Origin: Paenibacillus sp. FSL R7-0345
GTDB taxonomy: Bacteria > Bacillota > Bacilli > Paenibacillales > Paenibacillaceae
DNA length: 64,000 nucleotides
Assembly: GCF_038595055.1 (NCBI RefSeq)
Contig: NZ_CP152002.1
Span: 6,568,501-6,632,500, forward strand
Reading direction: 5' to 3'
The notes below the pieces were generated by a model. That model searched no databases. It worked only from the letters and a program-made list of their open reading frames with translations, and was not told where the DNA came from. A program made the position numbers and the translations under genes. Positions within the stretch are counted from its first letter, which is position 1. Every line of letters starts with the position of its first letter. Shown piece by piece: positions 35,326-43,331 of this stretch.

Positions 35326-36273
35326 TTAGTTCGATACCGGAACGGCATCGTAGTATTCTTCCAGCGTAACGCCTCTGGCCACAATATCCTCAGCGATATC
35401 GATGCCTACATAACGGATATGCCACGGCTCGTATTTGTAGCCGGTAATCGACTGCTTACCTTCGGGATAACGGATAATAAAACCGTATTCTGCGGCATGG
35501 TCAGCCAGCCAGCCCGCTTCCTTGGTTCCTCCGAAGCAGCTCTCTGCGGCACATTTACCGTCACTGCCGGATACGTCAATCGCCAGCCCTGTCTGATGCT
35601 CGCTGTGGCCGGGAACGGCGCTGTAGGTACGGGCTTTCTCTTCGCCATCGCGTTTGACATAATTGTTAAACAGCGTGGTCTGCGTTTTCTCCGAACGGTA
35701 GGCGGACACGCCGGCAAGATGGACACCATCACTCTTCGCACCGGCAAACATCTTCTCCAGCGCTGCGGCCGCTGTCTTGCGCATCATCCGCTTCTCAATC
35801 TTCTCCGAGAAAATAAACGGGACATCCGGATAGACCAGATCCGCAGGCTTGTACCCTTCGGGCAGCTTGTACTGCTTATTAACCATGACCGTTACGCTGT
35901 CCGGCTCGGCGGCAGTAAGCTCGGCATCAGCGGACCCGCTGCCGCCGGATGGCTTAGCGGTTGCGGCCGGTTTAGTAGTTGGCTTAACGGTAGGCGCCGG
36001 CTCGGACGGCTTGACTGTTGGTGCTGCGGTAGGCTCGGCCGCTTCAGTCTGCTGCGGCGCAGCAGTGGCCTCCGGAGTAGCCACCGGCACAGCAGACGCC
36101 TCAGAGGATGCCTCAGGCTGGGCAACCGGCGGAGCCTGAAGCTCATTGCCTGCGCCTGCAGACGCCCCTTCTTCCTGTGAAGCCGAAGGCGACGAGGAAG
36201 TATATTTGCCGATTCCCCAGCCTATGGCGATTACGGCTATGAATAAGATAACGATTTTGACAGTTCTGGACAT
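35326..36273 (-). CDS. M15-family D-alanyl-D-alanine carboxypeptidase (VanY-like)
   Basis: The 315-residue protein has an N-terminal membrane anchor (residues 5-22), then an Ala/Pro/Thr/Glu-rich linker to ~residue 125, then a zinc peptidase domain. Zinc ligands and catalytic residues are seen in PGHSEHQTGLAIDVSG (His, Asp) and KYEPWHIRYVG (Glu, His). Such enzymes trim the terminal D-Ala from peptidoglycan stem peptides outside the cell. The start ATG follows GAGAGGAAG. No van resistance genes are nearby, so it is more likely a housekeeping wall enzyme. Confidence 0.9.
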   Translation of the reverse strand: MSRTVKIVILFIAVIAIGWGIGKYTSSSPSASQEEGASAGAGNELQAPPVAQPEASSEASAVPVATPEATAAPQQTEAAEPTAAPTVKPSEPAPTVKPTTKPAATAKPSGGSGSADAELTAAEPDSVTVMVNKQYKLPEGYKPADLVYPDVPFIFSEKIEKRMMRKTAAAALEKMFAGAKSDGVHLAGVSAYRSEKTQTTLFNNYVKRDGEEKARTYSAVPGHSEHQTGLAIDVSGSDGKCAAESCFGGTKEAGWLADHAAEYGFIIRYPEGKQSITGYKYEPWHIRYVGIDIAEDIVARGVTLEEYYDAVPVSN

Positions 36274-36481
36274 ATGCTGCTTCCTCTCAAGTTGTTTTTT
36301 ATGATGTTTAACCTGCTGACCTGCCGTGAAACTTTATTTTCAATTTTCATTATAGACAAGCTTTGCGTCCAAAATGTTTCAAAATGTTAAATTTAATGTA
36401 ATCAATGAACGCTAGCAGGAGTGGAAATGAGTAAAGTAGTGCAGTTATTATGACAGCTTTCCCTCATAGGAGGGTAACCTA

Positions 36482-36940
36482 GCCGGCTTTGGGCGGAATC
36501 AAGGGCATAAGTGCCTTTGATTTGCTGCTCGGGCCGGCTTTGGGCGTAATTAAGGGCAGAAGTGCCTTTGATTCGGTGCTCGGGCCGGCTTTGGGCGAAA
36601 TCAAGGGCAGAAGTGCCTTTGATTCCGCGCTCGGGCCGGCTTTGAGCGGAATCAAGGGCAGAAGTGCCTTTGATTCGGCGCTCGGGCCGGCTTTGGGCGG
36701 AATCAAGGGCAGAAGTGCCTTTGATTCGGCGCTCGGGCCGGCTTTGAGGGGAATCAAGGGCAGAAGTGCCTTTGATTCCGCGCTCGGGCCGGCTTTCGGC
36801 GGAATCAAGGGCAGAAGTGCCTTTGATTCCGCGCTCGGGCCGGCTTTGAGCGGAATCAAGGGCAGAAGTGCCTTTGATTCCGCGCTCGGGCCGGCTTTGA
36901 GCGGAATCAAGGGCAGAAGTGCCTTTGATTCCGCGCCCGG
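36482..36940. repeat. Nine tandem 51-bp repeats, each with a hairpin
   Basis: Nine head-to-tail units of exactly 51 bp each begin GCCGGCTTTGRGCGGAATCA and contain a dyad, AATCAAGGGCA-GAAG-TGCCTTTGATT, able to form an 11-bp stem with one G-U pair. Units differ at a few positions around 11-14 and 42-45. Because 51 is a multiple of three, several frames stay open by chance. Confidence 0.9.
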
Positions 36941-36961
36941 CCGTGTTAGGCTGGATCGCCG

Positions 36962-37020
36962 AAAAAAAATGTTACCACAGGAACGGCAGCCTATTGTGCT
37001 GGCCACCGCCTATGGTAACA
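36962..37020 (-). terminator. Terminator of the DEAD-box helicase gene
   Basis: TGTTACCA (36970-36977) and TGGTAACA (37013-37020) pair, followed on the minus strand by eight Ts. Confidence 0.75.
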
Positions 37021-37044
37021 GGTTTCGATCTTATTCAGGCGCCT

Positions 37045-39000
37045 TTATCTGGAGGAGCCGCGTCCGCCGCGTGAGCCGCCGGAACCGCTGCCGCGCCCGC
37101 CGCGCGATCCGCCGCCGCTGCTCCGTCCGCCAGCACTGTAGCCGCCTTTACCGCCCTTGGCGCTGCCTTGGCTGTAGCTGCCGTAACTGCCTTTGCCGCC
37201 CTTTGCACCGCCGGCATTGCTGCCGCTGCGTGAGCCGCCCGCGCCGCTGCCGCCGCGGGAGCCGCCGCCCTTGGCCGGCGGCGAAGCGCTCCATGCGCCC
37301 GCTTCATTGCTGCGGGCGACGTTCGCTCTGTGTTTCGGGCTGGCCTTAGCCCCGCCCGGGTTATAGCCCTCGCCGGAGCCGGCGCCCTTGGAGGCTCCGT
37401 AGCTGAAGCCACCGGCATCCGCACCGCGCGATACGTTGGTGCTGTAGCCGCTGCTTGGGCCGCCCTTGGAACCGGCGGCCCCTCTGCCGCCGCGCTTGCC
37501 GGCGGCGTTCACTCCGGCTGCAGAATCTGCAGCCGCATTGCTGCGGGCGTCGAAGCTGCCGTAGCCGCCGCCCGGTCTTGGCTTCGCCGCGCTGCGGCCG
37601 GCGGAGTCTCCGCCTCTGCGCGCTGCTGCGTCGTAGGCGCTGCGCTTGCCCGCGGACGTTTCGCTGCGTCCGCGGCCTTCTGCAGGCGCGTCCCAGCCGC
37701 CTGCTTCTTTACCGCGTGCGCGTCCGCCCTGGCGCGCACCGGCTTCCGCACGCGGCGCTCCGCCGCTGCGTCCCTGGCTGCGCCCGCCGCGGCCGGCACG
37801 GGCCGGCTCAGGCGCACCGCTGCGGCGGCCGCCCCGCGGGGAGCCGCCGCCCTGCACGGAGGTGAATTCGCCGACACCGAATTCATCCTTCTCATAGCGG
37901 CGGCGGTCCAGCCGCTGGGAAGTCCCGTGCTCGATCAGATCGAGCAGGTTGTATTCACGCGGCGAGGCGAAGGTAATCGCCAGGCCTTTGCCGCCGGCCC
38001 GGCCGGTCCGGCCGATCCGGTGGATATAGCTGTCCGCATCCAGCGGCAGGTCATAGTTGAAGATATGGGTAACCCCTTCAACGTCGAGTCCGCGGGCGGC
38101 AACGTCCGTAGCAACCAGCAGCTGCAGCTTCGCATCGCGGAACCGCTTCATGACCGCCTCACGCTTGGCCTGGGACAGGTCGCCGTGCAGCTCGTCGCAG
38201 TCATAGCCTGCAGCCTGCAGTGCTTCGTTCAGCTTTGACACCCGGCGCTTGGTCCGGCAGAAAATAATCGCCAGATAAGGACGGTCCCGTTCAATCAGCG
38301 CCTGCAGCGCCTCTTCCTTATTGCGGTCCGAGACCTCTACAACCTGCTGGCGGATATTCTCCAGCGGAATGGAAGATCCGCTCTTGATAATGATATCCAG
38401 CGGCTCTTTCATATAATTCGCAGCCAGACGCTTGATCGCGTCCGGCATCGTTGCCGAGAACAGCATCGTCTGGCGGCGGTAAGGAACGGCTGTAATGATG
38501 GTTTCCACGTCCTCCAGGAAGCCCATGTGCAGCATCTGGTCTGCTTCATCGAGCACGAGCATTTTCACGCCGCCCAGATCCAGGGTTTCGCGGCGCAGAT
38601 GGTCAAGCAGCCGGCCCGGAGTACCGATAATCAGGTGCCGGCCGCCTTCCAGCTTGCGCAGCTGCTTCTCGACATCCTGTCCGCCGTAGACGGCCAGGAT
38701 CTTCACGCCTGTATGACGGGCAAGCTTACGCGCCTCTTCCGTAATCTGCAGTGCCAGCTCACGCGTCGGCGCAAGAATCAGGGCTTGCGGATAAGCCGCT
38801 TCTACCCGGATCTTGTCCATAATCGGCAGCAAAAAAGCCAGCGTCTTTCCCGTTCCCGTCTTCGCTCTGGCGATAACATCCAGTCCCTGCACCAGCGGCG
38901 GAATCGCTTCCTCCTGCACCGGCGTCGGTTTAACGATGCCTTGTCCTTTCAGCAAATCACTCAATACTTCTGAAACGCCCAACCCTTTAAATCCCGGCAA
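37045..39000 (-). CDS. DEAD-box RNA helicase with long Gly/Arg/Ser-rich tail
   Basis: The 651-residue CshA-like RNA helicase has motif I AKTGTGKT (46-53), Ia PTRELALQ, motif II DEAD (151-154), III SAT (182-184) and VI HRIGRTGRAG (327-336). From about residue 385 to the end it is almost pure Gly, Arg, Ser and Ala, an RGG-like disordered tail of ~265 residues that is unusually long. The start is taken as TTG 39000, because GAGGTGGAG lies just before it and homologous N-termini begin near FKGLGVSEVLSDLL; an ATG at 39054 would add 18 residues. Likely roles are RNA decay, ribosome assembly and cold adaptation. Confidence 0.92.
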   Translation of the reverse strand: MPGFKGLGVSEVLSDLLKGQGIVKPTPVQEEAIPPLVQGLDVIARAKTGTGKTLAFLLPIMDKIRVEAAYPQALILAPTRELALQITEEARKLARHTGVKILAVYGGQDVEKQLRKLEGGRHLIIGTPGRLLDHLRRETLDLGGVKMLVLDEADQMLHMGFLEDVETIITAVPYRRQTMLFSATMPDAIKRLAANYMKEPLDIIIKSGSSIPLENIRQQVVEVSDRNKEEALQALIERDRPYLAIIFCRTKRRVSKLNEALQAAGYDCDELHGDLSQAKREAVMKRFRDAKLQLLVATDVAARGLDVEGVTHIFNYDLPLDADSYIHRIGRTGRAGGKGLAITFASPREYNLLDLIEHGTSQRLDRRRYEKDEFGVGEFTSVQGGGSPRGGRRSGAPEPARAGRGGRSQGRSGGAPRAEAGARQGGRARGKEAGGWDAPAEGRGRSETSAGKRSAYDAAARRGGDSAGRSAAKPRPGGGYGSFDARSNAAADSAAGVNAAGKRGGRGAAGSKGGPSSGYSTNVSRGADAGGFSYGASKGAGSGEGYNPGGAKASPKHRANVARSNEAGAWSASPPAKGGGSRGGSGAGGSRSGSNAGGAKGGKGSYGSYSQGSAKGGKGGYSAGGRSSGGGSRGGRGSGSGGSRGGRGSSR

Positions 39001-39473
39001 TTGCTCCACCTCACTAATTTCATTAATTTGTCCTGTTACATAACTTATTGGCATCCATGTCCGGAGTAATGTACGATCGATTTCCCTTTAAGGGACAAAT
39101 AAAAGCGGAAGAACCCGCCTTCCCGGGTCCTTCCGTCCCATATGCCGCCTTGTACCCAGCAGAAGTGCGGTCAAAGTACGGTATCTGGGGCAGCAGCGAT
39201 CCACCGGACATTGATGACGGCATTCCTTTTGCGTTCCATTACACTCTATACAATAGTCTGTCCGGCAAGCAGCTCCCGGAAACATTATGCCAAGTAAAAA
39301 CGGCTTTGCCCGTCCTGAACAGGACGGCATCCGTTTCTGCGCGAAATATAAGGATAATTTATAGTGTAAAACATATACATTCTTATATTTTTAGAAAGTT
39401 ATCCTACTTATTGTACTTGATCTTGGCGTCTTTGTGTAAATTGCTTGAAAATAATAATTTGACCCTGCGGCCG
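39001..39473. other. Long upstream region of the helicase gene
   Basis: A 473-bp gap lies between the end of the UbiB-like gene and the helicase start. It holds a hairpin with a T-rich tail (39107-39134) and a CCGTCCTG-TT-CAGGACGG hairpin (about 39313-39332, read on the minus strand). A promoter was not identified with confidence. It may include a long, cold-responsive 5' leader; nothing else is recognised. Confidence 0.45.
39101..39134 (-). terminator. Terminator or attenuator before the helicase gene
   Basis: On the minus strand an 11-bp stem with one wobble (arms at 39124-39134 and 39107-39117) and a 6-nt loop is followed by GCTTTTATTTG. It sits 107 bp upstream of the TTG start. It could end the UbiB-like transcript or attenuate the helicase leader. 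Confidence 0.55.
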
Positions 39474-41150
39474 TTAGAACCGTCCCGACTTGAAAATCGA
39501 CAGCAGCAGCCAGATCACCATCAGCAGCGCGATGACAGCACCGATCTCGACCGTGGGAAAATCCCACAGCAGCGACGGCGTGCCGCGCAGGGAAGAGCCG
39601 ATAATCAGGCCGGCCATAATGATGCTGAAGGCCAGCAGCACAATACTGAAGGACAGCCGGTTGCCTACCCGGCTGAATTTGTGCTCCATATCTTTCAGCT
39701 CCGGCAGGCCCACCTCAACCTTCAGCTTGCCGCTGCTGATCAGCGCCGACAGCTGGCGGGCCTGCGCAGGCAGCTCAACCAGGCTCTCGGCCAGATCGGC
39801 TATGCCTTCCAGCACCTTGCGCTGCACCCGGCTGCCGCTGAAGCGCTGCTTCACCAGCTGCCTGCCAAAAGGCTCCGCCATCTGTACGATGCTGAAGGAC
39901 GGGTCCAGGTTGGCCACCACACCCTCCAGGGTCAGCATCGTTTTGCCGAGCATCGCCAGATCAGGCGGAATGACCAGCCTATGTTTTCTGGCGATACCGA
40001 ACAGATCGTTCAGTGCCTTGCCGATGCTGACCTGGTTAAACGGAATGTCGTAATAAGACTCCCGCAGCCGGTCCATATCATCACGCAGGGCTACGCGGTC
40101 GGCATCCTCCGGGATGACTCCCAGACGCAGAATGGCCCGGACCATCGAATCGGTATTCCTGCGCATCAGCGCGATGATCAGTGCGGACAGGCCGTCCTTC
40201 ATTTCTTCACTGAGCCGCCCGACCATACCGAAATCAATGAGGGCCAGCTTGCCGTTGTCCAGCAGCATCACGTTGCCGGGATGGGGATCGGCATGAAAGA
40301 AGCCATGGATAAAAATCTGATCCAGCATCATTTCAACCAGCTGCTGGGCAACGGTCTTCAGCTTAAGCCCGCGCGTAAGCAGTTCCTCCCGGCGGTTCAG
40401 CGTAATGCCGCTGACGTATTCCATCGTCAGGACTCTGGCTGAGCTGTAGTCCCAGTAGATTGCCGGAACAACCACTTTAGCCTTGGCCTGATCCGGCTGC
40501 TGGCCGGCAATACGCTCAGCGTTGCGTCCCTCCTGGGCATAGTCCAGCTCGGCCAGCAGGGAGCGCGAGAATTCCTCGGTCATCCGGGCCAGCCCGTACT
40601 GCCTGGCCCAGTCGAGTTTTTTCTCGGCCAGGATGCTTAGATCCTGCAGAATTTCAAGGTCGCGGTGCATCGTGCGTGTGACACCGGGACGCTGTATTTT
40701 GACCGCCACGCTCCGGCCCCCATGCAGCACAGCCCGGTGCACCTGGCCGATCGAGGCCGCCGCGAGCGGCGTATCTTCAAAGGCTTCAAATATATCATGC
40801 AGCGGCTGGTCCAGCTCCTGTTCCACAATGCTGCGCGCAGTCTCCGCCGGAAACGGCGGCACGCTGTCCTGCAGCTTGACCAGCTCGGCAACAATGGACT
40901 CGGGCAGCAGATCTGAACGGGTGCTGGCAAGCTGGCCCAGCTTTACAAAGGTAGGTCCCAGATCCTCCAGCACCAGCCGGATGCGTTCCCCGAGGGTAAG
41001 TGCGGCATGTGTCTCATGCTTGATGATCCGGCGCGGCAGGGACAGCAAATGGTAAAGCCCCAGTTCCTCCACCATATAGCCGAAGCCATGACGCATAAGC
41101 GCCATGGCAATGGTCCGGTACCGTCCGGCGTGTCTGATTCGTACTGCCAT
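39474..41150 (-). CDS. UbiB/ABC1 (AarF) family atypical kinase
   Basis: The 558-residue protein has family hallmarks: an N-terminal KxGQ motif (FVKLGQLASTRSDLLP), an Ala-rich loop AAASIGQVHRAVL in place of the usual Gly-rich loop, catalytic HADPHPGNVMLLD, and LIDFGMVGRL for the metal site. Two C-terminal TM helices (about 495-520 and 530-555) anchor it. ABC1 proteins support isoprenoid-quinone synthesis or lipid homeostasis by ATPase activity. It begins one base after the stop of a small coiled-coil protein gene and forms an operon with it, a pairing often seen in bacteria. Confidence 0.92.
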   Translation of the reverse strand: MAVRIRHAGRYRTIAMALMRHGFGYMVEELGLYHLLSLPRRIIKHETHAALTLGERIRLVLEDLGPTFVKLGQLASTRSDLLPESIVAELVKLQDSVPPFPAETARSIVEQELDQPLHDIFEAFEDTPLAAASIGQVHRAVLHGGRSVAVKIQRPGVTRTMHRDLEILQDLSILAEKKLDWARQYGLARMTEEFSRSLLAELDYAQEGRNAERIAGQQPDQAKAKVVVPAIYWDYSSARVLTMEYVSGITLNRREELLTRGLKLKTVAQQLVEMMLDQIFIHGFFHADPHPGNVMLLDNGKLALIDFGMVGRLSEEMKDGLSALIIALMRRNTDSMVRAILRLGVIPEDADRVALRDDMDRLRESYYDIPFNQVSIGKALNDLFGIARKHRLVIPPDLAMLGKTMLTLEGVVANLDPSFSIVQMAEPFGRQLVKQRFSGSRVQRKVLEGIADLAESLVELPAQARQLSALISSGKLKVEVGLPELKDMEHKFSRVGNRLSFSIVLLAFSIIMAGLIIGSSLRGTPSLLWDFPTVEIGAVIALLMVIWLLLSIFKSGRF

Positions 41151-41531
41151 TTAATCCGTACGCGTATCCGTAATAATATCTTCCTGGGAACCGGCGGAAC
41201 CGGAATCCGGGACAGTAGCTGCGGAGCCGCCTTCCAGCTCGGCTACCCGGCGCTCAAGCACAGCAATGCGTGCCTCCAGCTCAGCGATATCGCTCTGCAC
41301 AGGCACCTTCAAATCCTTCAGTACCTTCTGAACCTGCTCCTGTACTGCGGTCTTGAATGCGCCGCGTTCTTCATCGCCGCGCTCCACCAGCCGGTCAATC
41401 AGCGCTTTCGACTCCGAAGGAGCGAGCTCTCCGCGTTTTACCAGCTCATCTACTGCCTTCTCGACTTTCTCTTTGCTGACTATGGTGAGGCCTACTCCTA
41501 ATGATATTGCTTTCTTGAACAAATCACTCAT
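41151..41531 (-). CDS. Phasin-like coiled-coil protein, partner of the UbiB-like kinase
   Basis: The protein has 126 residues, starting with MSDLFKKAISLGVGLTIVSK behind GGGAGG. It has an amphipathic N-terminus, then charged helices ending in a heptad-like stretch (IAELEARIAVLERRVAELEG), and an acidic tail. It resembles the phasin-like regulators annotated around polyhydroxyalkanoate metabolism and AarF genes. No PHA genes are present here, so its job is more likely tied to the kinase. Translation is coupled through the TAA-ATG junction. Confidence 0.75.
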   Translation of the reverse strand: MSDLFKKAISLGVGLTIVSKEKVEKAVDELVKRGELAPSESKALIDRLVERGDEERGAFKTAVQEQVQKVLKDLKVPVQSDIAELEARIAVLERRVAELEGGSAATVPDSGSAGSQEDIITDTRTD

Positions 41532-41634
41532 CGCTTTTTCCTCCCAAGGATTGCAGTTATGGATAAAGTATACCCCTTGACGGCCTAATTCACAAAATTT
41601 GGGCTGCAAGGGGCAAAGGTATCATCTGATGAAA

Positions 41635-42267
41635 TTATCTTGGAATACGTGCCGCCCAGGTAGCCGCCCGCAGAATCAGCTGACGGACCGCAGGATGGCG
41701 GAATGTAGGCTCATGATGGCCGGGCATCAGGAATACAACCCGGCCCTGCCCGTAGCGGTGGCACCAGGCCGCCGGATAAGTCTCGCCATCCGCCTCATAT
41801 TCAAGCAGCACCGTCTTCTCCGTGAACGGATCGAACTCAAAGCGGTACGGCTCCTCGTCCAGATGGAAATCTTCGATGCCCTCTGTAATATCATGCTCCC
41901 GCACTTTGAATTGCAGCGGGGCATACGGCGGATGAGTCGTAAATCTCGCTCCGATCAGCCCGGCCAGCTCGTACCGTTTGGCCAGCGAGATGCCGGTATG
42001 CAGCACAATCAGGCCGCCCCCTCCGCTTACATAACTAAGCAGACCCGCCGTCTGCTGGGGGGAAACGGTCTCGTTCCATAGCTCGTTGTAGGCTATGCAT
42101 AAATCATATCCGGCCAGATGCTCACCGAGCATCAATTTTTTATTCTCTGAACACTGAACGGTCAGCAGATCGTTCAGAATTTCACCGATTTGCTGGTCCA
42201 CACCCTGCAGCGGGTGGAACCGGGGATGGGTGTAATCGCCCAGGAGCAGGCATTTTCTCTTGTCCAT
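41635..42267 (-). CDS. ThuA-like domain protein
   Basis: This 210-residue single-domain protein of the ThuA (glutamine-amidotransferase-like) fold has the YDLCIAYNE segment, LLSYVSGGGGLIVLHTGIS and the conserved WCHRYGQGRVVFLMPGHHEPT. ThuA-type proteins are linked to trehalose and other sugar use, mainly by genetics; the biochemical activity is uncertain. The ATG follows GGAGGAT. No sugar genes adjoin it. Confidence 0.85.
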   Translation of the reverse strand: MDKRKCLLLGDYTHPRFHPLQGVDQQIGEILNDLLTVQCSENKKLMLGEHLAGYDLCIAYNELWNETVSPQQTAGLLSYVSGGGGLIVLHTGISLAKRYELAGLIGARFTTHPPYAPLQFKVREHDITEGIEDFHLDEEPYRFEFDPFTEKTVLLEYEADGETYPAAWCHRYGQGRVVFLMPGHHEPTFRHPAVRQLILRAATWAARIPR

Positions 42268-42383
42268 AAGTATCCTCCTTCATGAATCTTTCCACATAAT
42301 TTGTCGTATACGTTGCTACTATTCTAAGGAAAACTGCTGAGGATGTCCATGATGATTGCCCGGCGCCGGCCGCCAAAAACAAA

Positions 42384-42404
42384 TCCCGCTCCGGCAGGAA
42401 CGGG
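42384..42404 (-). terminator. Terminator of hemD
   Basis: CCCGCTCC (42384-42391) and GGAACGGG (42397-42404) pair with one wobble. The minus strand continues ATTTGTTTTTGG. Confidence 0.65.
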
Positions 42405-42424
42405 AACACACCTCTGAGCTTGCT

Positions 42425-43237
42425 TTAACGGCCTGCGGCCACATAACGCCCCAGCTCAACGAACATGCTGCCCATCCGCTCATGCTCAGGCATTACAATT
42501 CTCTGTAAGCCTTCTTCCTTCAGCGCCTGAGAGGTAATCTTGCCTACAGATACCGCCAGCACTGTATGTTCAAAGGCATGCAGCATTTGCTCATGCTTCC
42601 CTTGCTCCTGTGCATACTGCGACAGAAAGCGGAATTGCGGCGCACTGGTAAATGCCACTGCGTTTACCTTCGCCTCAAGAATTTCGGTGAGCAGCAGCTC
42701 CAGCGCCCCGGGCTCAGGCGGAGTATGACGGTAAGGCTGGACTTCCCTGACCGAAGCCCCTGCTGCCTCAAGCCAGGCAATCAGCCGGGGTGCGGGCTCA
42801 CCGTGCAGCTGCAGCACAACCGATTTACCCGCAAGATCGAATTCCTGCAGGCCGCGGATCAGTCCGCTGGTGCTTCCGTCATCATCACGTACGGCGGGCA
42901 CAAGGCCGCGCTTCTTCAAGGCATTAACGGTCTTGTAACCCCGGGCTGCAATGGAAGAAGCAGAGAGCACCTCCAGAAAACGGCCGCCGAGCCCCATTTC
43001 TTCAGCCATGCCGAACAGCGCATCCAGCCCCATGCCGGTAGTCAGAACCGCCCAGTCAGGCGGCTGCAGTGTCCAGGAGTCCAGTCCTTCACGCAGCGCT
43101 GTGTCATCCAGAAAGACCGTCCCCTGGGCCGGACGGAACAGCGGGATGCCGCCCATATTTCCGACCAGCTTGGCCATTTCCTCCGATTTACGCGGACCCG
43201 CAAGGGCGACGGTCATTCCCTTCAATTGCTCTGCCAT
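42425..43237 (-). CDS. hemD: Uroporphyrinogen-III synthase
   Basis: HemD cyclises hydroxymethylbilane to uroporphyrinogen III in heme and corrinoid synthesis. The 270-residue protein has the two-domain pattern: N-terminal MTVALAGPRKSEEMAKLVGNMGG, the middle LQLHGEPAPRLIAWLEAAGASVREVQPYR split over both domains, and the C-terminal VNAVAFTSAPQFRFL and VSVGKITSQALKEEG. It stands alone, not in a hem operon, so it may be a second copy. The ATG follows AAGGGGGAA. Confidence 0.88.
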   Translation of the reverse strand: MAEQLKGMTVALAGPRKSEEMAKLVGNMGGIPLFRPAQGTVFLDDTALREGLDSWTLQPPDWAVLTTGMGLDALFGMAEEMGLGGRFLEVLSASSIAARGYKTVNALKKRGLVPAVRDDDGSTSGLIRGLQEFDLAGKSVVLQLHGEPAPRLIAWLEAAGASVREVQPYRHTPPEPGALELLLTEILEAKVNAVAFTSAPQFRFLSQYAQEQGKHEQMLHAFEHTVLAVSVGKITSQALKEEGLQRIVMPEHERMGSMFVELGRYVAAGR

Positions 43238-43331
43238 AATCTTCGTTCCCCCTTGTTAACCCTGCATTATTGTCTACCAGTATACTTGCAAAGGGTGTAA
43301 AAAGAAAAGCGCCATGTAAGCTGTTTCTTCA

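Larger units (their letters stand above)
36274..37044. other. Intergenic region dominated by 51-bp tandem repeats
   Basis: This 771-bp gap holds the presumed upstream region of the carboxypeptidase gene, nine 51-bp repeats and the helicase terminator. Frames open on both strands across the repeats are discussed under rejected items. Confidence 0.7.

Noticed and set aside
36482..36940. CRISPR array
   Set aside because: The 51-bp units are contiguous and nearly identical, with no spacers.
36479..37349. Frames open on both strands across the 51-bp repeats, encoding 17-residue repeats
   Set aside because: The unit length is a multiple of three, so any frame stays open. Differences between units are not mainly at third codon positions on either strand, and no good start site is seen.
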